NCBI GenBank assembly: GCA_018672475.1
Contig: JABHFS010000004.1
Coordinates: 1-64,000 of the forward strand
DNA from: Gemmatimonadota bacterium
GTDB lineage: Bacteria > Latescibacterota > UBA2968 > UBA8231
Reading direction: 5' to 3'
DNA length: 64,000 bases
The position numbers and the translations under genes were made by a program. Under the pieces are notes generated by a model. It saw nothing but the letters and a program-made list of their open reading frames with translations, was not told the DNA's origin and did no database searches. Every line of letters starts with the position of its first letter. The stretch's first letter is position 1. Positions 42,296-50,658 of the stretch are shown one piece after another.

Positions 42296-43066
42296 CTATT
42301 CGTACAAATGCTTCAAACTCTTCCGATACCCCTCATAAAACCGATCCAACTGCTCATCTGCACTCACATTCCCGACAAACTGGTGGCTCGGCAACAACTC
42401 CGGCTTCACCCCGCGCGCCAACAACCGCTCCGCCACCTCACAACGCAACATGTTCATCATCATCGACCCCGTCACCGTCGACACCGGCCCCGTCCGCCAC
42501 TCCAAGCCGTCTAACTCCAACACGCAATCCCCCGGCGGGCACTGATTGTCCAGGATCACATCGGCCAGATCCATCAGTTTCTTGCCCGACGAATGCGCCG
42601 GCGGCGACTGATCGCCGTGCGGCTTTGACAACATCGCGATCACCGGCAACCCCCGTTCCTTGGCGCCCATCGCCATTTCGACGATCAGCGGCCGGATACC
42701 GCTGGTTGAAATTAAAATAAATGCGTCGTGCGGCCCAAACTTAAAGCCGTTGAGGATCTCTTCGGCATAACCCTCGTACTTTTCCAGAAAGAGTGGCCCG
42801 CGCAGGCCATTGGTCCCTACGATCGAGGCGTGCGTCGACACCGCTAATTCGACCAACGCGAAAAAGCCGACATAACACCCTTGGCGCGGCGTCATCTCCT
42901 CGCACATCATGCGTGAATGCCCCGCGCCGAACAGAAAGACCAAGCCGCCATTGGCAATGCTGTTGCTGCATATCTCGGCGGCCTTGTCGATATTCTCCAT
43001 TTGCGTATCGCGCAGATTTTGCAATAACTCTACCGTCTGCGTGTAATAGTCTTCAGCAGCGCTCAT
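42296..43066 (-). CDS. SIS-domain phosphosugar-binding protein (UPF0309-like)
   Basis: 256 residues with a single SIS domain. VFLFGAGHSRMMCEEM and ILISTSGIRPLIVEMA are the two Ser/Gly-rich loops that hold sugar phosphates; MLSKPHGDQSPPAHSSG follows. The family includes sedoheptulose-7-phosphate isomerase-like and N-acetylmuramate-related enzymes; the substrate is not evident. GGAAT precedes the ATG. Its stop lies 14 bp from the repeat element, so it is transcriptionally upstream of the SDR operon but separated from it by about 270 bp. Confidence 0.82.
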   Translation of the reverse strand: MSAAEDYYTQTVELLQNLRDTQMENIDKAAEICSNSIANGGLVFLFGAGHSRMMCEEMTPRQGCYVGFFALVELAVSTHASIVGTNGLRGPLFLEKYEGYAEEILNGFKFGPHDAFILISTSGIRPLIVEMAMGAKERGLPVIAMLSKPHGDQSPPAHSSGKKLMDLADVILDNQCPPGDCVLELDGLEWRTGPVSTVTGSMMMNMLRCEVAERLLARGVKPELLPSHQFVGNVSADEQLDRFYEGYRKSLKHLYE

Positions 43067-43079
43067 ATCTATTCCTTTA

Positions 43080-43397
43080 ATATATTCTGTCGAGAAAATG
43101 GAAGTCGGAAACTACGGAGCAGTCGCGGGGCCGTCAAGAAAGGAAACGCCGCACCAAGACCAAACAAGGTCCGGGTGTAGATCGATACCGGATCGCCTGC
43201 AAACAGGTGACTGAGGCTAGACGTGTCCCGTGGATGCGGGAGACAACAAATGCGACATCGCCTCGGCAAACACTTCATCTTGGAGTCCGCGTCGCGTCAA
43301 AGAAATACAGCACCGACTCAGCAAACGACGCGTGCACCAACCGCGCCAATGTGGTCTTGCCGTCGCCCGATACAGAATTTATCGGACCACAAAGAGT
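43080..43397 (-). other. Apparent decayed coding DNA, not identified
   Basis: No intact gene. On the minus strand, three frames carry short protein-like stretches (GDGKTTLARLVHASFAES, FAEAMSHLLSPASTGHV, TRTLFGLGAAFPFLTAP), each interrupted by stops, as expected for a decaying gene. I cannot name the family. Confidence 0.35.
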
Positions 43398-44429
43398 TTA
43401 CTCATCGCCAGACGCTTTTTGCGTGCCGCTCGCCACCAACGACGGCGCCAAGGTCTCTCCCATCAACCGATGCACCCGTGCATCCTCCGCATCCCATACC
43501 GAACCGATCCCGTGCTCGACCGTCCCGATCCCATCCCCGTCGCGCAGAAGTGCCAGGCGGTCGTTCATCTGCCGACGGAAATCCCCGTCGGCGCGCAATT
43601 CCGGCGCCAACGCTATGGTATGGACTACCGCCAAAGCGTGCTGTGGCTCGCGCGCCTCGAAGGGCAACTCGGCCGTCGCATGCCAAGCGCACATCGCATG
43701 CGTGATCGGCGCAAAAGTGTACTGGCGCCATTCTTGCGCTTGCCCCAACCTCGTCCAATCCACACCATAGGCGGCGGCCACCGGCAACCCTCGACTTTCC
43801 AGCCCGGCATAACCACTATAGCCAATAGCCAACTCGCACTCGGGATAACGCCTCTTGGCCGCGTCAAAATACATTTGAAATATTAGCGCAAACTGCCGGC
43901 AACGAAAGGCGATATATCCCGCTTGGTTCGCGAGGTCCACATGCCAGATCGCCGCCAACGCCCGGTCAGCTTCTGTAATCGGATACTTATCGGGGTCGAG
44001 AATATCGTGTTCGAGGTTCCAGGCGATACCATGGCAAGGCGCGCGCAGGTTTTTCATATAGTCCTGGAAAAAATAACCGGGCTCATCCGCACTGCGCCAG
44101 GCGAGAATTATCCCACCCAAATCGCGGCCGAAAAGCCCGGCGTTCCAACGCTGTTCGGTCGTCCGCACGACACGAATCCCCAGCGCTTCGATCTCGGCGA
44201 TATAATCGCGATGCCCGAAGTCGCCCGTGTGATCCTGCGGCACACCCACATGGGTTATACCGCCCGCCCTAAGATCATGCAACCCGAGCGGCGGCCCCCC
44301 CTTCCCCTCGGCATCCAGCCCCGCGCGATAGCCGTGCCAATTGAAGACCATAGTCGCGACTGGACTCGGCTCACGCCCCGCTAAAGCGACTAATATCGCC
44401 AACCCGGCAGCGGCTAAGAATTGGCCCAT
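43398..44429 (-). CDS. Secreted protein of unknown function, possibly TIM-barrel-like
   Basis: 343 residues with a hydrophobic leader (FLAAAGLAILVALAGREP). The body has HVGVPQDHTGDFGHRDYIAE, IILAWRSADEPGYFF and AIGYSGYAGLESRGLP, a strand-helix pattern with DEPGYF that recalls glycoside-hydrolase-like barrels, where Glu/Asp at strand ends are catalytic. I cannot assign a family. It ends 9 bp... before the aldo/keto reductase gene lies upstream on the same strand, so co-transcription is likely. Confidence 0.55.
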   Translation of the reverse strand: MGQFLAAAGLAILVALAGREPSPVATMVFNWHGYRAGLDAEGKGGPPLGLHDLRAGGITHVGVPQDHTGDFGHRDYIAEIEALGIRVVRTTEQRWNAGLFGRDLGGIILAWRSADEPGYFFQDYMKNLRAPCHGIAWNLEHDILDPDKYPITEADRALAAIWHVDLANQAGYIAFRCRQFALIFQMYFDAAKRRYPECELAIGYSGYAGLESRGLPVAAAYGVDWTRLGQAQEWRQYTFAPITHAMCAWHATAELPFEAREPQHALAVVHTIALAPELRADGDFRRQMNDRLALLRDGDGIGTVEHGIGSVWDAEDARVHRLMGETLAPSLVASGTQKASGDE

Positions 44430-44437
44430 ACTACACG

Positions 44438-45376
44438 CTAAAGCCCCGCGGCCTTAAAATCTTCAATCGTCGCATCCGCAACGCTGGCCATCGCCGCCGC
44501 AACATTCTTCTCCAATTGCTCGATATTCAGCGAACCCACCGGATTGCCGTGGATCCTTTCCTCCCGCAGACAAAACTGCATGGTCAATTCCAGCATCTCG
44601 ATCCCCTGCTCTTCGCACCACAGGCGCATCGCCTCGGCCCGCTCCTGGTCTTCACCCCATTTCTCGCGCGGAACAAAACTTTCCACCGGGGTCCCCGTCA
44701 GCCAACCGCGCATAATCGACCAGCCATTAAGCACGCCCAAATCCGCCGCCTTCGCCGCCGGCAGAATATCGTCGGCCGCGCTCTGGCGCAGCAAATTGTA
44801 GTCGCTGAAGCACAGCAGCGCGTCGGTGCGGCCCGACTCGATATGCGTCAAATGAAATTCGTGCGGGTTCATGCCATAGCCGATAAAGTCAACCAGACCG
44901 CGCTCACGGGCGGTTTCCAACCCCTCTAGGACACCGCCCGACACCAAGGTCGGTTCGATCTCCGGCGGATCGTGCACAAAGAGCACGTCGAATTTTTCGA
45001 TGCCTAAAATCCCCAACTGGTCTTCCACGTCGGCCAAGGCATGCGCCGCCGAATAATCGGGCCGCCCTTCGCCATAACCGCCCCACTCGGCCCCGCTGTG
45101 GCAACAGACCCGCCCGCTGAGGATCACCTCGTTGCGGGCGATCACCCCTTCTTTAAGCGCACGGGCTAGCTTAGCCAACGAATTGCCATAACAGCGGGCA
45201 CAATCGAAATGGTTGACGCCCAAATCGACCGCCCGACGCATAAGCGCCATCGCCCCTTCGTTGGTCACCGGACCAAAGTTGTCGCCGAACCCCTGGGTGC
45301 CAAAGGGGACCACCGGGATCGAGAGCTCGGTTTTGCCCCAGCGACGGCGAGGGCAGCAATTATTTTCTATCAACAT
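44438..45376 (-). CDS. Aldo/keto reductase
   Basis: The ATG at 45376 has AGGAG about 5 nt upstream (the frame to 45406 is 10 residues longer without a better site). 312 residues. WGKTELSIPVVPFGTQGFGD starts the barrel; the catalytic tetrad parts are NHFDCARCYGNS (Asp, Tyr) and ILSGRVCC, where the usual Lys is replaced by Gly-Arg, then FDVLFVHDPP (His). The end EQLEKNVAAAMA is standard. Missing Lys may weaken reductase activity. The unknown secreted protein follows after 8 bp. Confidence 0.84.
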   Translation of the reverse strand: MLIENNCCPRRRWGKTELSIPVVPFGTQGFGDNFGPVTNEGAMALMRRAVDLGVNHFDCARCYGNSLAKLARALKEGVIARNEVILSGRVCCHSGAEWGGYGEGRPDYSAAHALADVEDQLGILGIEKFDVLFVHDPPEIEPTLVSGGVLEGLETARERGLVDFIGYGMNPHEFHLTHIESGRTDALLCFSDYNLLRQSAADDILPAAKAADLGVLNGWSIMRGWLTGTPVESFVPREKWGEDQERAEAMRLWCEEQGIEMLELTMQFCLREERIHGNPVGSLNIEQLEKNVAAAMASVADATIEDFKAAGL

Positions 45377-45601
45377 AACGTCTCCTTTTTGGGCCTGATA
45401 ATACATTTAAAGGCAAGGCTCGGCAAGCAGCAGAAAAACCCGCTTCACAAAGCGCTAGAGCGTTCTTAACTTTGTATTCATGTCTTTATTCAGCGACTTA
45501 TTCTCCGCCCGTCGTCGATCCAACCCGCGCATCGCCGTCGATTGGATGGTCGATCTAGCGGTCCCCAATACCGACCCGCAAGACCCGCTCGCCGACCCCG
45601 C

Positions 45602-46168
45602 TCAGGTCGGTTTTTGCGCGACTATCCTCACGACGGCCTGATCCTCTACAACTCCATCTTCGAAGTAGCGAATCCGCCAACCCGCAAAGGCGGCGAGCAA
45701 CTCGTGGGATTCGACCATAAAGGCCCGATTCCTCGGCCCAGTCGAACGCAGAGCTTGATCGACCGAGAAGGTCTGGAAGACAAAATGCCCGCCGGGTTTC
45801 AACGCCCGCCCGATCGCCGGAAAAAGCGCCTGCTCGTAATAATAAAAATCCGTTACTAGGTCGTATTCGCCCTCCCCGAAGTCCCAGGACAACAGATCGG
45901 CTTCGACCGTAGTAACCTCGACACCGCGCCGTTCGGCCAGCGCACGGCACCAAGCTAGCCCGCGAGCCGAAATATCGACCGCCGTCACGGCAAAACCCCG
46001 TTCGGCCAAGAATACGGCATTGCGACCGCTACCTGCCGCCAAACACAACGCCCGACCTACAGGCAAGGTATCTACGCGCTCGCACAAAAAGGGCACCGGC
46101 TCCTGATCGGGCGCGTAGTCTTCAGCCCCATAGCGAGCTTCCCACTTGGCGCGTGCCGCTTCGCTCAT
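45602..46168 (-). CDS. SAM-dependent methyltransferase (TehB-like)
   Basis: The start at 46168 (MSEAARAKWEARYGAEDYAP) is preferred; the frame to 46213 would begin inside the left direct repeat of the integrative element. 188 residues. Motif I is ALCLAAGSGRNAVFLAERGF, motif II VTAVDISARGLAW, motif post-I VEADLLSWDFGEGEYDLV, then GRALKPGGHFVFQTF. This is the thiol/tellurite-type class. The integrated element lies directly upstream and may have replaced its promoter. Confidence 0.86.
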   Translation of the reverse strand: MSEAARAKWEARYGAEDYAPDQEPVPFLCERVDTLPVGRALCLAAGSGRNAVFLAERGFAVTAVDISARGLAWCRALAERRGVEVTTVEADLLSWDFGEGEYDLVTDFYYYEQALFPAIGRALKPGGHFVFQTFSVDQALRSTGPRNRAFMVESHELLAAFAGWRIRYFEDGVVEDQAVVRIVAQKPT

Positions 46169-46181
46169 CTTGTACCCCCAC

Positions 46182-46211
46182 AAAAAAGGGGGCGGCGATC
46201 GCAGTGATCGC
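46182..46211. repeat. Left attachment site (attL) of the 2.6-kb element
   Basis: A 30-bp sequence (six As, GGGGG, CGGCGATCGCAGTGATCGC) repeated exactly at 48774-48803. Here the second half of the terminator palindrome is replaced by ACGAGGGG, as expected when recombination occurs inside a terminator used as attachment site. Confidence 0.7.
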
Positions 46212-46335
46212 ACGAGGGGTTGTTACCACATATCGACAAGTGCTAAATCCTCTATACATAATAAGGTAATCCGATCAAATCGATATCGAATCAAAACGAG
46301 CTGTATCGATAAAATTAACAGATCAGCAATAGATT

Positions 46336-46392
46336 GACAAAGCGGGACAAGGGCGGGCAGAAAATGTGGCTCGACTTGTCCCGCTTTTTGTC
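46336..46392. terminator. Long inverted repeat, probable terminator
   Basis: GACAAAGCGGGACAAG (46336-46351) and CTTGTCCCGC (46375-46384) followed by TTTTTGTC form a 13- to 16-bp stem around a 23-nt loop. It lies between attL and the pentapeptide gene. Confidence 0.5.
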
Positions 46393-46470
46393 GCTTACCG
46401 CCTCCGCTGCTTGGATGAGACTGGGGCTTTTCGTATACTGTCTGTGGATCCCCTAAACGGAGGCAGCACA

Positions 46471-46992
46471 ATGACGGTCGAGCGACGACTGGATCAGCTG
46501 GAGAAGCGCAACAAGCGCCTGACGGTGGCGTTGACTATGATGGCCATGGTGGCGATTACTATACAGTTATCCGCTTGTGGAGATGATCCTGCAGGTCCTT
46601 CAACAAATTGTGATGTATCTGACGTGAAGGCGTTGGCCGGTCGAGATCTCTCAGGGTGCGACCTGGTCCGTGCGGACCTGTCGAGTGTGGACCTGTCGGG
46701 TGCGGACCTGGAGGGTGCGAACCTGTATGATGCGAACCTGAGGAATGCGAACCTGAGGCGTGCGGACCTGAGGTCTGCGAACCTGAAGAGTGCGGACCTG
46801 AGGTTCGCAGACCTGGGCTATGCGATCCTGGAGGGTGCGATCCTGGAGGGTGCGGACCTGAGGTATGCGATCCTGGAGGGTGCGGACCTGGAGGGTGCGA
46901 TCCTGAAGTATGCGAACCTGGAGGGTGCGAAAGAGGTGCCGGAGATGGACGCATCTCAGGAAGAGACGGCCTGTTGGTCCGATTGTGGATAA
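46471..46992 (+). CDS. Pentapeptide-repeat lipoprotein, cargo of the integrative element
   Basis: GGAGG is 6 nt before the ATG at 46471 (the frame to 46366 overlaps the inverted repeat). 173 residues: a cytoplasmic start with coiled-coil tendency ([13 protein letters not shown]), a hydrophobic leader ending in lipobox LSAC, then about 17 tandem pentapeptides of A(D/N)L(x)x form ([19 protein letters not shown]), which fold as a right-handed quadrilateral helix. The coding DNA is a nearly perfect 15-nt tandem repeat (GCGGACCTGAGG units), giving long antisense frames that mean nothing. A lipid-anchored pentapeptide protein is unusual; its role is unknown. Confidence 0.82.
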   Translation: MTVERRLDQLEKRNKRLTVALTMMAMVAITIQLSACGDDPAGPSTNCDVSDVKALAGRDLSGCDLVRADLSSVDLSGADLEGANLYDANLRNANLRRADLRSANLKSADLRFADLGYAILEGAILEGADLRYAILEGADLEGAILKYANLEGAKEVPEMDASQEETACWSDCG

Positions 46993-47268
46993 TACGGCAA
47001 CGGCGTGGTCGGCGCTTGGAACCGAAAAGGCAAAGGGCGAACGCTTAAGCCTGGGCCATGATGTTGCCGCGGCACAGGCAGCGCAACAAAGAAAAGATAG
47101 TGCTGAATAGGCGTTAAGTGGAGAATAGCGCGATAAGCCGACCCGCTTATTCGTTCTTAAACTGCGTACACCTTTCGAAAAGCTTAACAATTTTCTTAAT
47201 TAGAGATAGGCTCTTAGCGGTGTTTTCTGTTCTAATGATTGGGGAATCCCAAACAAGGAGAAACGGAT

Positions 47269-47382
47269 ATGGCTGACACGTCTAAAAAAGATAAAGACAA
47301 AAAGCAACAGCAACAGAAGGACCGGCTTAGTACAAAGGAAAAACGAAAATTGAAAAACGAGAAGAAGTTGGGGGCAAAGTAA
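47269..47382 (+). CDS. 37-residue Lys-rich micro-protein
   Basis: AAGGAG lies 9 nt before the ATG and a strong terminator starts 3 nt after the stop, so this small frame is framed like a real gene. The sequence is MADTSKKDKDKKQQQQKDRL followed by a KEKRKLKNEKKLGAK tail: nearly half Lys/Arg, four Gln in a row, no hydrophobic core. It may bind nucleic acid. I know no family. Confidence 0.6.
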   Translation: MADTSKKDKDKKQQQQKDRLSTKEKRKLKNEKKLGAK

Positions 47383-47384
47383 AA

Positions 47385-47424
47385 AGAAGCGGGTCGGCGA
47401 TCATCTGCCGACCCGCTTCTTTTA
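47385..47424. terminator. Bidirectional terminator between two cargo genes
   Basis: AGAAGCGGGTCGGC (47385-47398) and GCCGACCCGCTTCT (47407-47420), perfect over 14 bp, with an A-run on the left and T-run on the right. It serves the micro-protein gene and the MerR-like gene facing it. A partial copy (GCCGACCCGCTTATTCGTTC) occurs at about 47138. Confidence 0.85.
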
Positions 47425-47628
47425 TTAGTTCTTAAATTGCTTGGCGATCTCCCGTATTAACTCGGGACGCAAGATCGGCATCAATCGCACCAACAACTCG
47501 CCCTGCCGAAGGTCATTCTCCGACCAGATCCGCATTGACCCGCGACCCGTTGCGTCCTCGATGGACGGGCAAAGGAGTTGCTTCTCGGCCCATGTCGAGA
47601 CGGTTCGCTCGGGCAAGCGAGGGGCCAG
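47425..47628 (-). CDS. MerR-like DNA-binding domain protein, probably truncated
   Basis: The C-terminal 65 residues of a longer minus-strand frame read LPERTVSTWAEKQLLCPSIE, ATGRGSMRIWSENDLRQGEL and LLVRLMPILRPELIREIAKQ. That is the winged-helix wing and recognition part of MerR/excisionase-type proteins (V.TW..K.LL.PS.E..GRG..R.WS..DL). The expected start (about 15 residues with ...A.L.GV..) is lost or uses TTG at 47616. Upstream of this the strand is antisense to the recombinase. It could have been the element's excisionase or repressor. Confidence 0.55.
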   Translation of the reverse strand: MAPRLPERTVSTWAEKQLLCPSIEDATGRGSMRIWSENDLRQGELLVRLMPILRPELIREIAKQFKN

Positions 47629-48684
47629 GAGGCACCTGGAGTGGTGCCGCAAGGAATACGGTGGTGATTGGGCGACGGAGACTTTCGCGCAATCTGCCGC
47701 CGCCCATTTGCGATTTATCGAGGACGGCACTTTCGGGACATATCGAGTGCGCGAGCAAGCGATCCGCTTGCACCTCGAGCCGCACTTTGGACGCAAGCGA
47801 ATAGCAGAAATCAAGCGGGCCGATGTGCAAGATTTCATCCGCACCAAGACGACGACCCTCTCGGCGGGATATGTGCGGTTGAATCTGGTCGCGACCCTGC
47901 GAGCGATATTGCAACCGTACGTTGCGAACGATCGTCTCCCGCGCAATGCCGCCTCGGGATCGCCCTCATTTCAGTACCCACCTTCGTCAAAAGCACGAAA
48001 GAAACTCAACGGATCAATCACAACAAAGGAATCTGCGGATGGGCGCACTCTGATCGATGGCGGTCGAGCACTGACTCGCAGCGAGGTTGCGTTATTGCTA
48101 ACGCATAGCTCGCCGCAATATTGGACGGTGCTATTGACAATGGTTTATACAGGGATGCGGCTCGGCGAGATACTAGCGATGCAATGGGAGTATCTAACTG
48201 AGGGCGACGACGGGGTCGGATCGTATGCCGTTGAGTATAACGTCGATAAACGCGGTCAATTATGCGATGTCAAGACAAAGTCATCGAGGGCAGAGATCGC
48301 CCTCTCATCGGTCGTCGTCGAGGCATTGCGCGAACAAAGAGCAAAGGTCGCGGCGGCGAAACTGATGGCGGACAACGATTAGACGGATCACGATCTTGTA
48401 TTTCCGCGCATTGGTCGGTGTCTGTATTGGGGGATTCCTCAAAGTCAACATCTGCTGAGAAAAGGATTAGGGCGGGCATCGGGCATGTACGCCCGCACGA
48501 TCTGCGGCATACATGCGCGAGCTTGCTCATCGCCGAGGGGCTGAATATCAAACAAGTGTCGAGCCATCTGCGGCACTCGTCGGTCGGAGTCACGCTTGAT
48601 ACCTATGGGCATCTTTACCCTGGCGATCGCAACGAAGTCGCCCACGCGATGGATCGAGTTCTCGGGATCGCTAAAAATGGCTAA
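47629..48684 (+). pseudogene. Broken tyrosine recombinase (integrase) of the element
   Basis: The core-binding part is WATETFAQSAAAHLRFIEDG ... LHLEPHFGRKRIAEIKRADV. The catalytic domain starts with TVLLTMVYTGMRLGEILAMQ (first Arg) and then hits an amber stop at 48380-48382 (MADND*). Sequence continues readably (TDHDLVFPRIG), after which a frameshift near 48420 moves the rest into another frame: GIGHVRPHDLRHTCASLLIA (His-x-x-Arg), LRHSSVGVTLDTYGHL (His, nucleophile Tyr), ending GIAKNG at 48684. All catalytic residues are present but in two frames behind a stop, so the element is immobilised unless recombinase is supplied elsewhere. Confidence 0.8.
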
Positions 48685-48772
48685 AATCGGGTCTTTTTGA
48701 GGAATTTAATAGATTTATAATAGATTGAGGCGATTGCTGATCTGATATCCCCTTGTAACTTATAGCACTTAC

Positions 48773-48809
48773 AAAAAAAGGGGGCGGCGATCGCAGTGAT
48801 CGCCGCCCC
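48773..48809 (-). terminator. Intrinsic terminator serving as attR
   Basis: On the minus strand, GGGGCGGCGATC (48809-48798), loop, GATCGCCGCCCC (48792-48781), then a C and seven Ts. It terminates the 79-residue gene upstream of it. Positions 48774-48803 are the exact copy of attL. Confidence 0.8.
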
Positions 48810-48830
48810 ATCCGTATAACTTAAGTCGCC

Positions 48831-49070
48831 TTATTCTTCTTCTTCGATGTCCTCACGAGCCAATATGATGCTACCGGCAGTGAATTCCAACATTGCGCTA
48901 GCCGAAGAATTAGGCTGCCCCTCTTCCTCGGACCCCCCTTCGATGTCCTTGCCTTTGCGGTCGATGTTGATATCACGTGCGCGCAACGACAAACCACGAC
49001 AGGTCTCGAAGGAATTGATCTCCTGTTCCAACTTTCGTGCAACTTCCCGAGAAAACATTGACTGGCCCAT
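48831..49070 (-). CDS. Small protein with acidic tail, unknown
   Basis: 79 residues, ATG with GGGAG 5 nt upstream and a strong terminator 20 bp after the stop, so probably a true gene. MGQSMFSREVARKLEQEINS starts with an amphipathic helix; the middle is Glu/Gly/Ser-rich and the end is AREDIEEEE. No family recognised. It was neighbour to the methyltransferase before the 2.6-kb element inserted. Confidence 0.6.
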   Translation of the reverse strand: MGQSMFSREVARKLEQEINSFETCRGLSLRARDINIDRKGKDIEGGSEEEGQPNSSASAMLEFTAGSIILAREDIEEEE

Positions 49071-49184
49071 TGTAGCTCCCGAGGTTCAAACATGGATAAT
49101 GTAGCCCTGGGCAACGACCGATATCGTTGTCGGGCAAAACATTATAATCTATACGATTCTTCTGCATTTGGCAAGATATCATCA

Positions 49185-50327
49185 CTATTCGAGCAGACGA
49201 GCCTCAATAATCCGATCCAACGCCGGAAAAAACCTGTCGAGATATTCCCCGCCCTCGGCGAGTATCCGGCTTTGCTCGGGCAACTCGCCGTATTCACCAT
49301 TGATCGATTCCGCCGCCTCAATGCCCGACACCACCCGAGCAAAGGGCACAAAACCCTGACGGTCAAAATCCGCGTTGTCGGCAAGATTGATAAAAATCTG
49401 CGTCGTACGGCTGTCAGCGCCCGCACCGGTAGCAAAGGTGAGCGTGCCGCGCACATTGCTGGCCACTCTAGGGTCGTCGGGGATCGGCGCCTCGTACCAA
49501 CGCGACGCTACCTCGGGCGCACTATGCAATCCAAATTGTACCAGTCGCCCGCGCACGACACGAAAATAACGCTGATCATCAAAAAAACCGTGTCGGACTA
49601 GATTAAAGAAACGGTCCGCTGCCCGCGGGGCCAGACGCCTTTCGACCGCGACGACAATCGCCCCGGCCGTCGTCGCAAAACGCACTCGATACTCCGCCGG
49701 CGCTGTCGCGATCAAACTGGCCGGTTCCATCAATGCCGCTAAATCGATGCCAACAGCGCGCACCGCACCAGCTTCCGTGAGCATACCCACCACCTGCTGC
49801 CGCTGTGCCTGCTCGGCCTGCCCCAGCGCCGTGCTGCCCAGTTTCGAGCGAATATTGGGGTCGGCGCCGGCTTTGAGCAATACTTCTACCAAACCGACCG
49901 CACCCTGTTCTGCCGCCGCCATCAATGGGGTGCGCCCCGTGCCATCGATCCCATTGACGTCGGCACCGGCCGTGAGCAATTGCTGTGCGATGCCCGTATT
50001 CCCCCGCGATGAGGCCTCAATCAGCGGAGTCGAAACTCCGCCCGAAGCGCCCGGATCGGCACCCGCTTCGAGCAGGATCGCCACGATCGCCTGGTCTGCA
50101 CTGGCTGCCGCGTGCTCCAGCATCGAATATCCGGCCGAAACAGTGCCCGGCTCCATACCCGCGACGAGAAATAATCGAGTCGATTCCGCATCGCCCTTGC
50201 GAATCGCCTCCACCATCGAGTTGCGCGAATAGCTGTAGTCCAATTTTACTAGATCGCGCCGAGCCTGCTGCGGTGATTTCTCGCAGGCCACCATGCTTAA
50301 AATGAGCAACAAGAATACCGCGTTCAT
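49185..50327 (-). CDS. Ankyrin-repeat and cyclophilin-type peptidyl-prolyl isomerase lipoprotein
   Basis: 380 residues. A lipoprotein leader (AVFLLLILSMVAC), then five ankyrin repeats at about 40-190 (SMLEHAAASADQAIVAILLE, TPLIEASSRGNTGIAQQLLT, TPLMAAAEQGAVGLVEVLLK), then a cyclophilin domain at about 210-370. The latter shows AADRFFNLVRHGFFDDQRYF, the typical FHR equivalent RYFRVVRG, and TQIFINLADNADFD. Cyclophilins isomerise X-Pro bonds; the catalytic Arg is present (RYFRVV). The fusion should be periplasmic, with ankyrins binding a protein client. It stands alone. Confidence 0.87.
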   Translation of the reverse strand: MNAVFLLLILSMVACEKSPQQARRDLVKLDYSYSRNSMVEAIRKGDAESTRLFLVAGMEPGTVSAGYSMLEHAAASADQAIVAILLEAGADPGASGGVSTPLIEASSRGNTGIAQQLLTAGADVNGIDGTGRTPLMAAAEQGAVGLVEVLLKAGADPNIRSKLGSTALGQAEQAQRQQVVGMLTEAGAVRAVGIDLAALMEPASLIATAPAEYRVRFATTAGAIVVAVERRLAPRAADRFFNLVRHGFFDDQRYFRVVRGRLVQFGLHSAPEVASRWYEAPIPDDPRVASNVRGTLTFATGAGADSRTTQIFINLADNADFDRQGFVPFARVVSGIEAAESINGEYGELPEQSRILAEGGEYLDRFFPALDRIIEARLLE

Positions 50328-50445
50328 GCCCTGGCTCCTTTGGGGGCGTTACCTATCAAACGAAATTTATTGATCATTTAAGATATTACGCGCGAATAAA
50401 TTAGCTCCGCGTCCATCCCATGCCCTGGCAAATACCCCACGATAC

Positions 50446-50649
50446 ATGGCCCCTCGCCCCATCAACTTCAATCGCCGCGCTGCTGGCCGTCTATATCTTC
50501 CGCTAACACGCGACACCCGGGGCATCACTTTCTTTTTGGCCATCCTCCGCCGCTTCATGCATCTGATGGAGGGAGAAATTCACGTCGAAAGCGTGCCCGA
50601 CGAGGGGTCGGCATTCTGCATTAAACTACCTGCTAGAGAAAGGGCCTAA
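50446..50649 (+). pseudogene. Remnant of a histidine-kinase ATPase domain
   Basis: The last 30 codons read LRRFMHLMEGEIHVESVPDE and GSAFCIKLPA, the G2-box end of HATPase_c domains (...F..LMGG.I.VES.PG.GS.F...LP). The preceding part (RPINFNRRAAGRLYLPLTRD) is not homologous. It is 68 codons, so only the C-terminus of a kinase survives. A membrane-sensor relic lies at 3.5 kb. Confidence 0.55.
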
Positions 50650-50658
50650 AAAGCCTTA

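Noticed and set aside
45480-45641. 53-codon frame MSLFSDLFSARRRSNPRIAV...
   Set aside because: No ribosome site, no homology I can see and it overlaps the methyltransferase end; possibly the start of a lost gene.
46660-46930. CRISPR-like regular repeats
   Set aside because: The 15-nt units are contiguous, in frame and encode pentapeptides; there are no spacers.
46559-47190. Minus-strand frames rich in HPSGSHPPG and VRTLQ repeats
   Set aside because: Shadow of the 15-nt pentapeptide-coding repeat.
47441-47628. First 63 codons of the recombinase frame
   Set aside because: This stretch is antisense to the MerR-like gene; recombinase similarity starts only after it.
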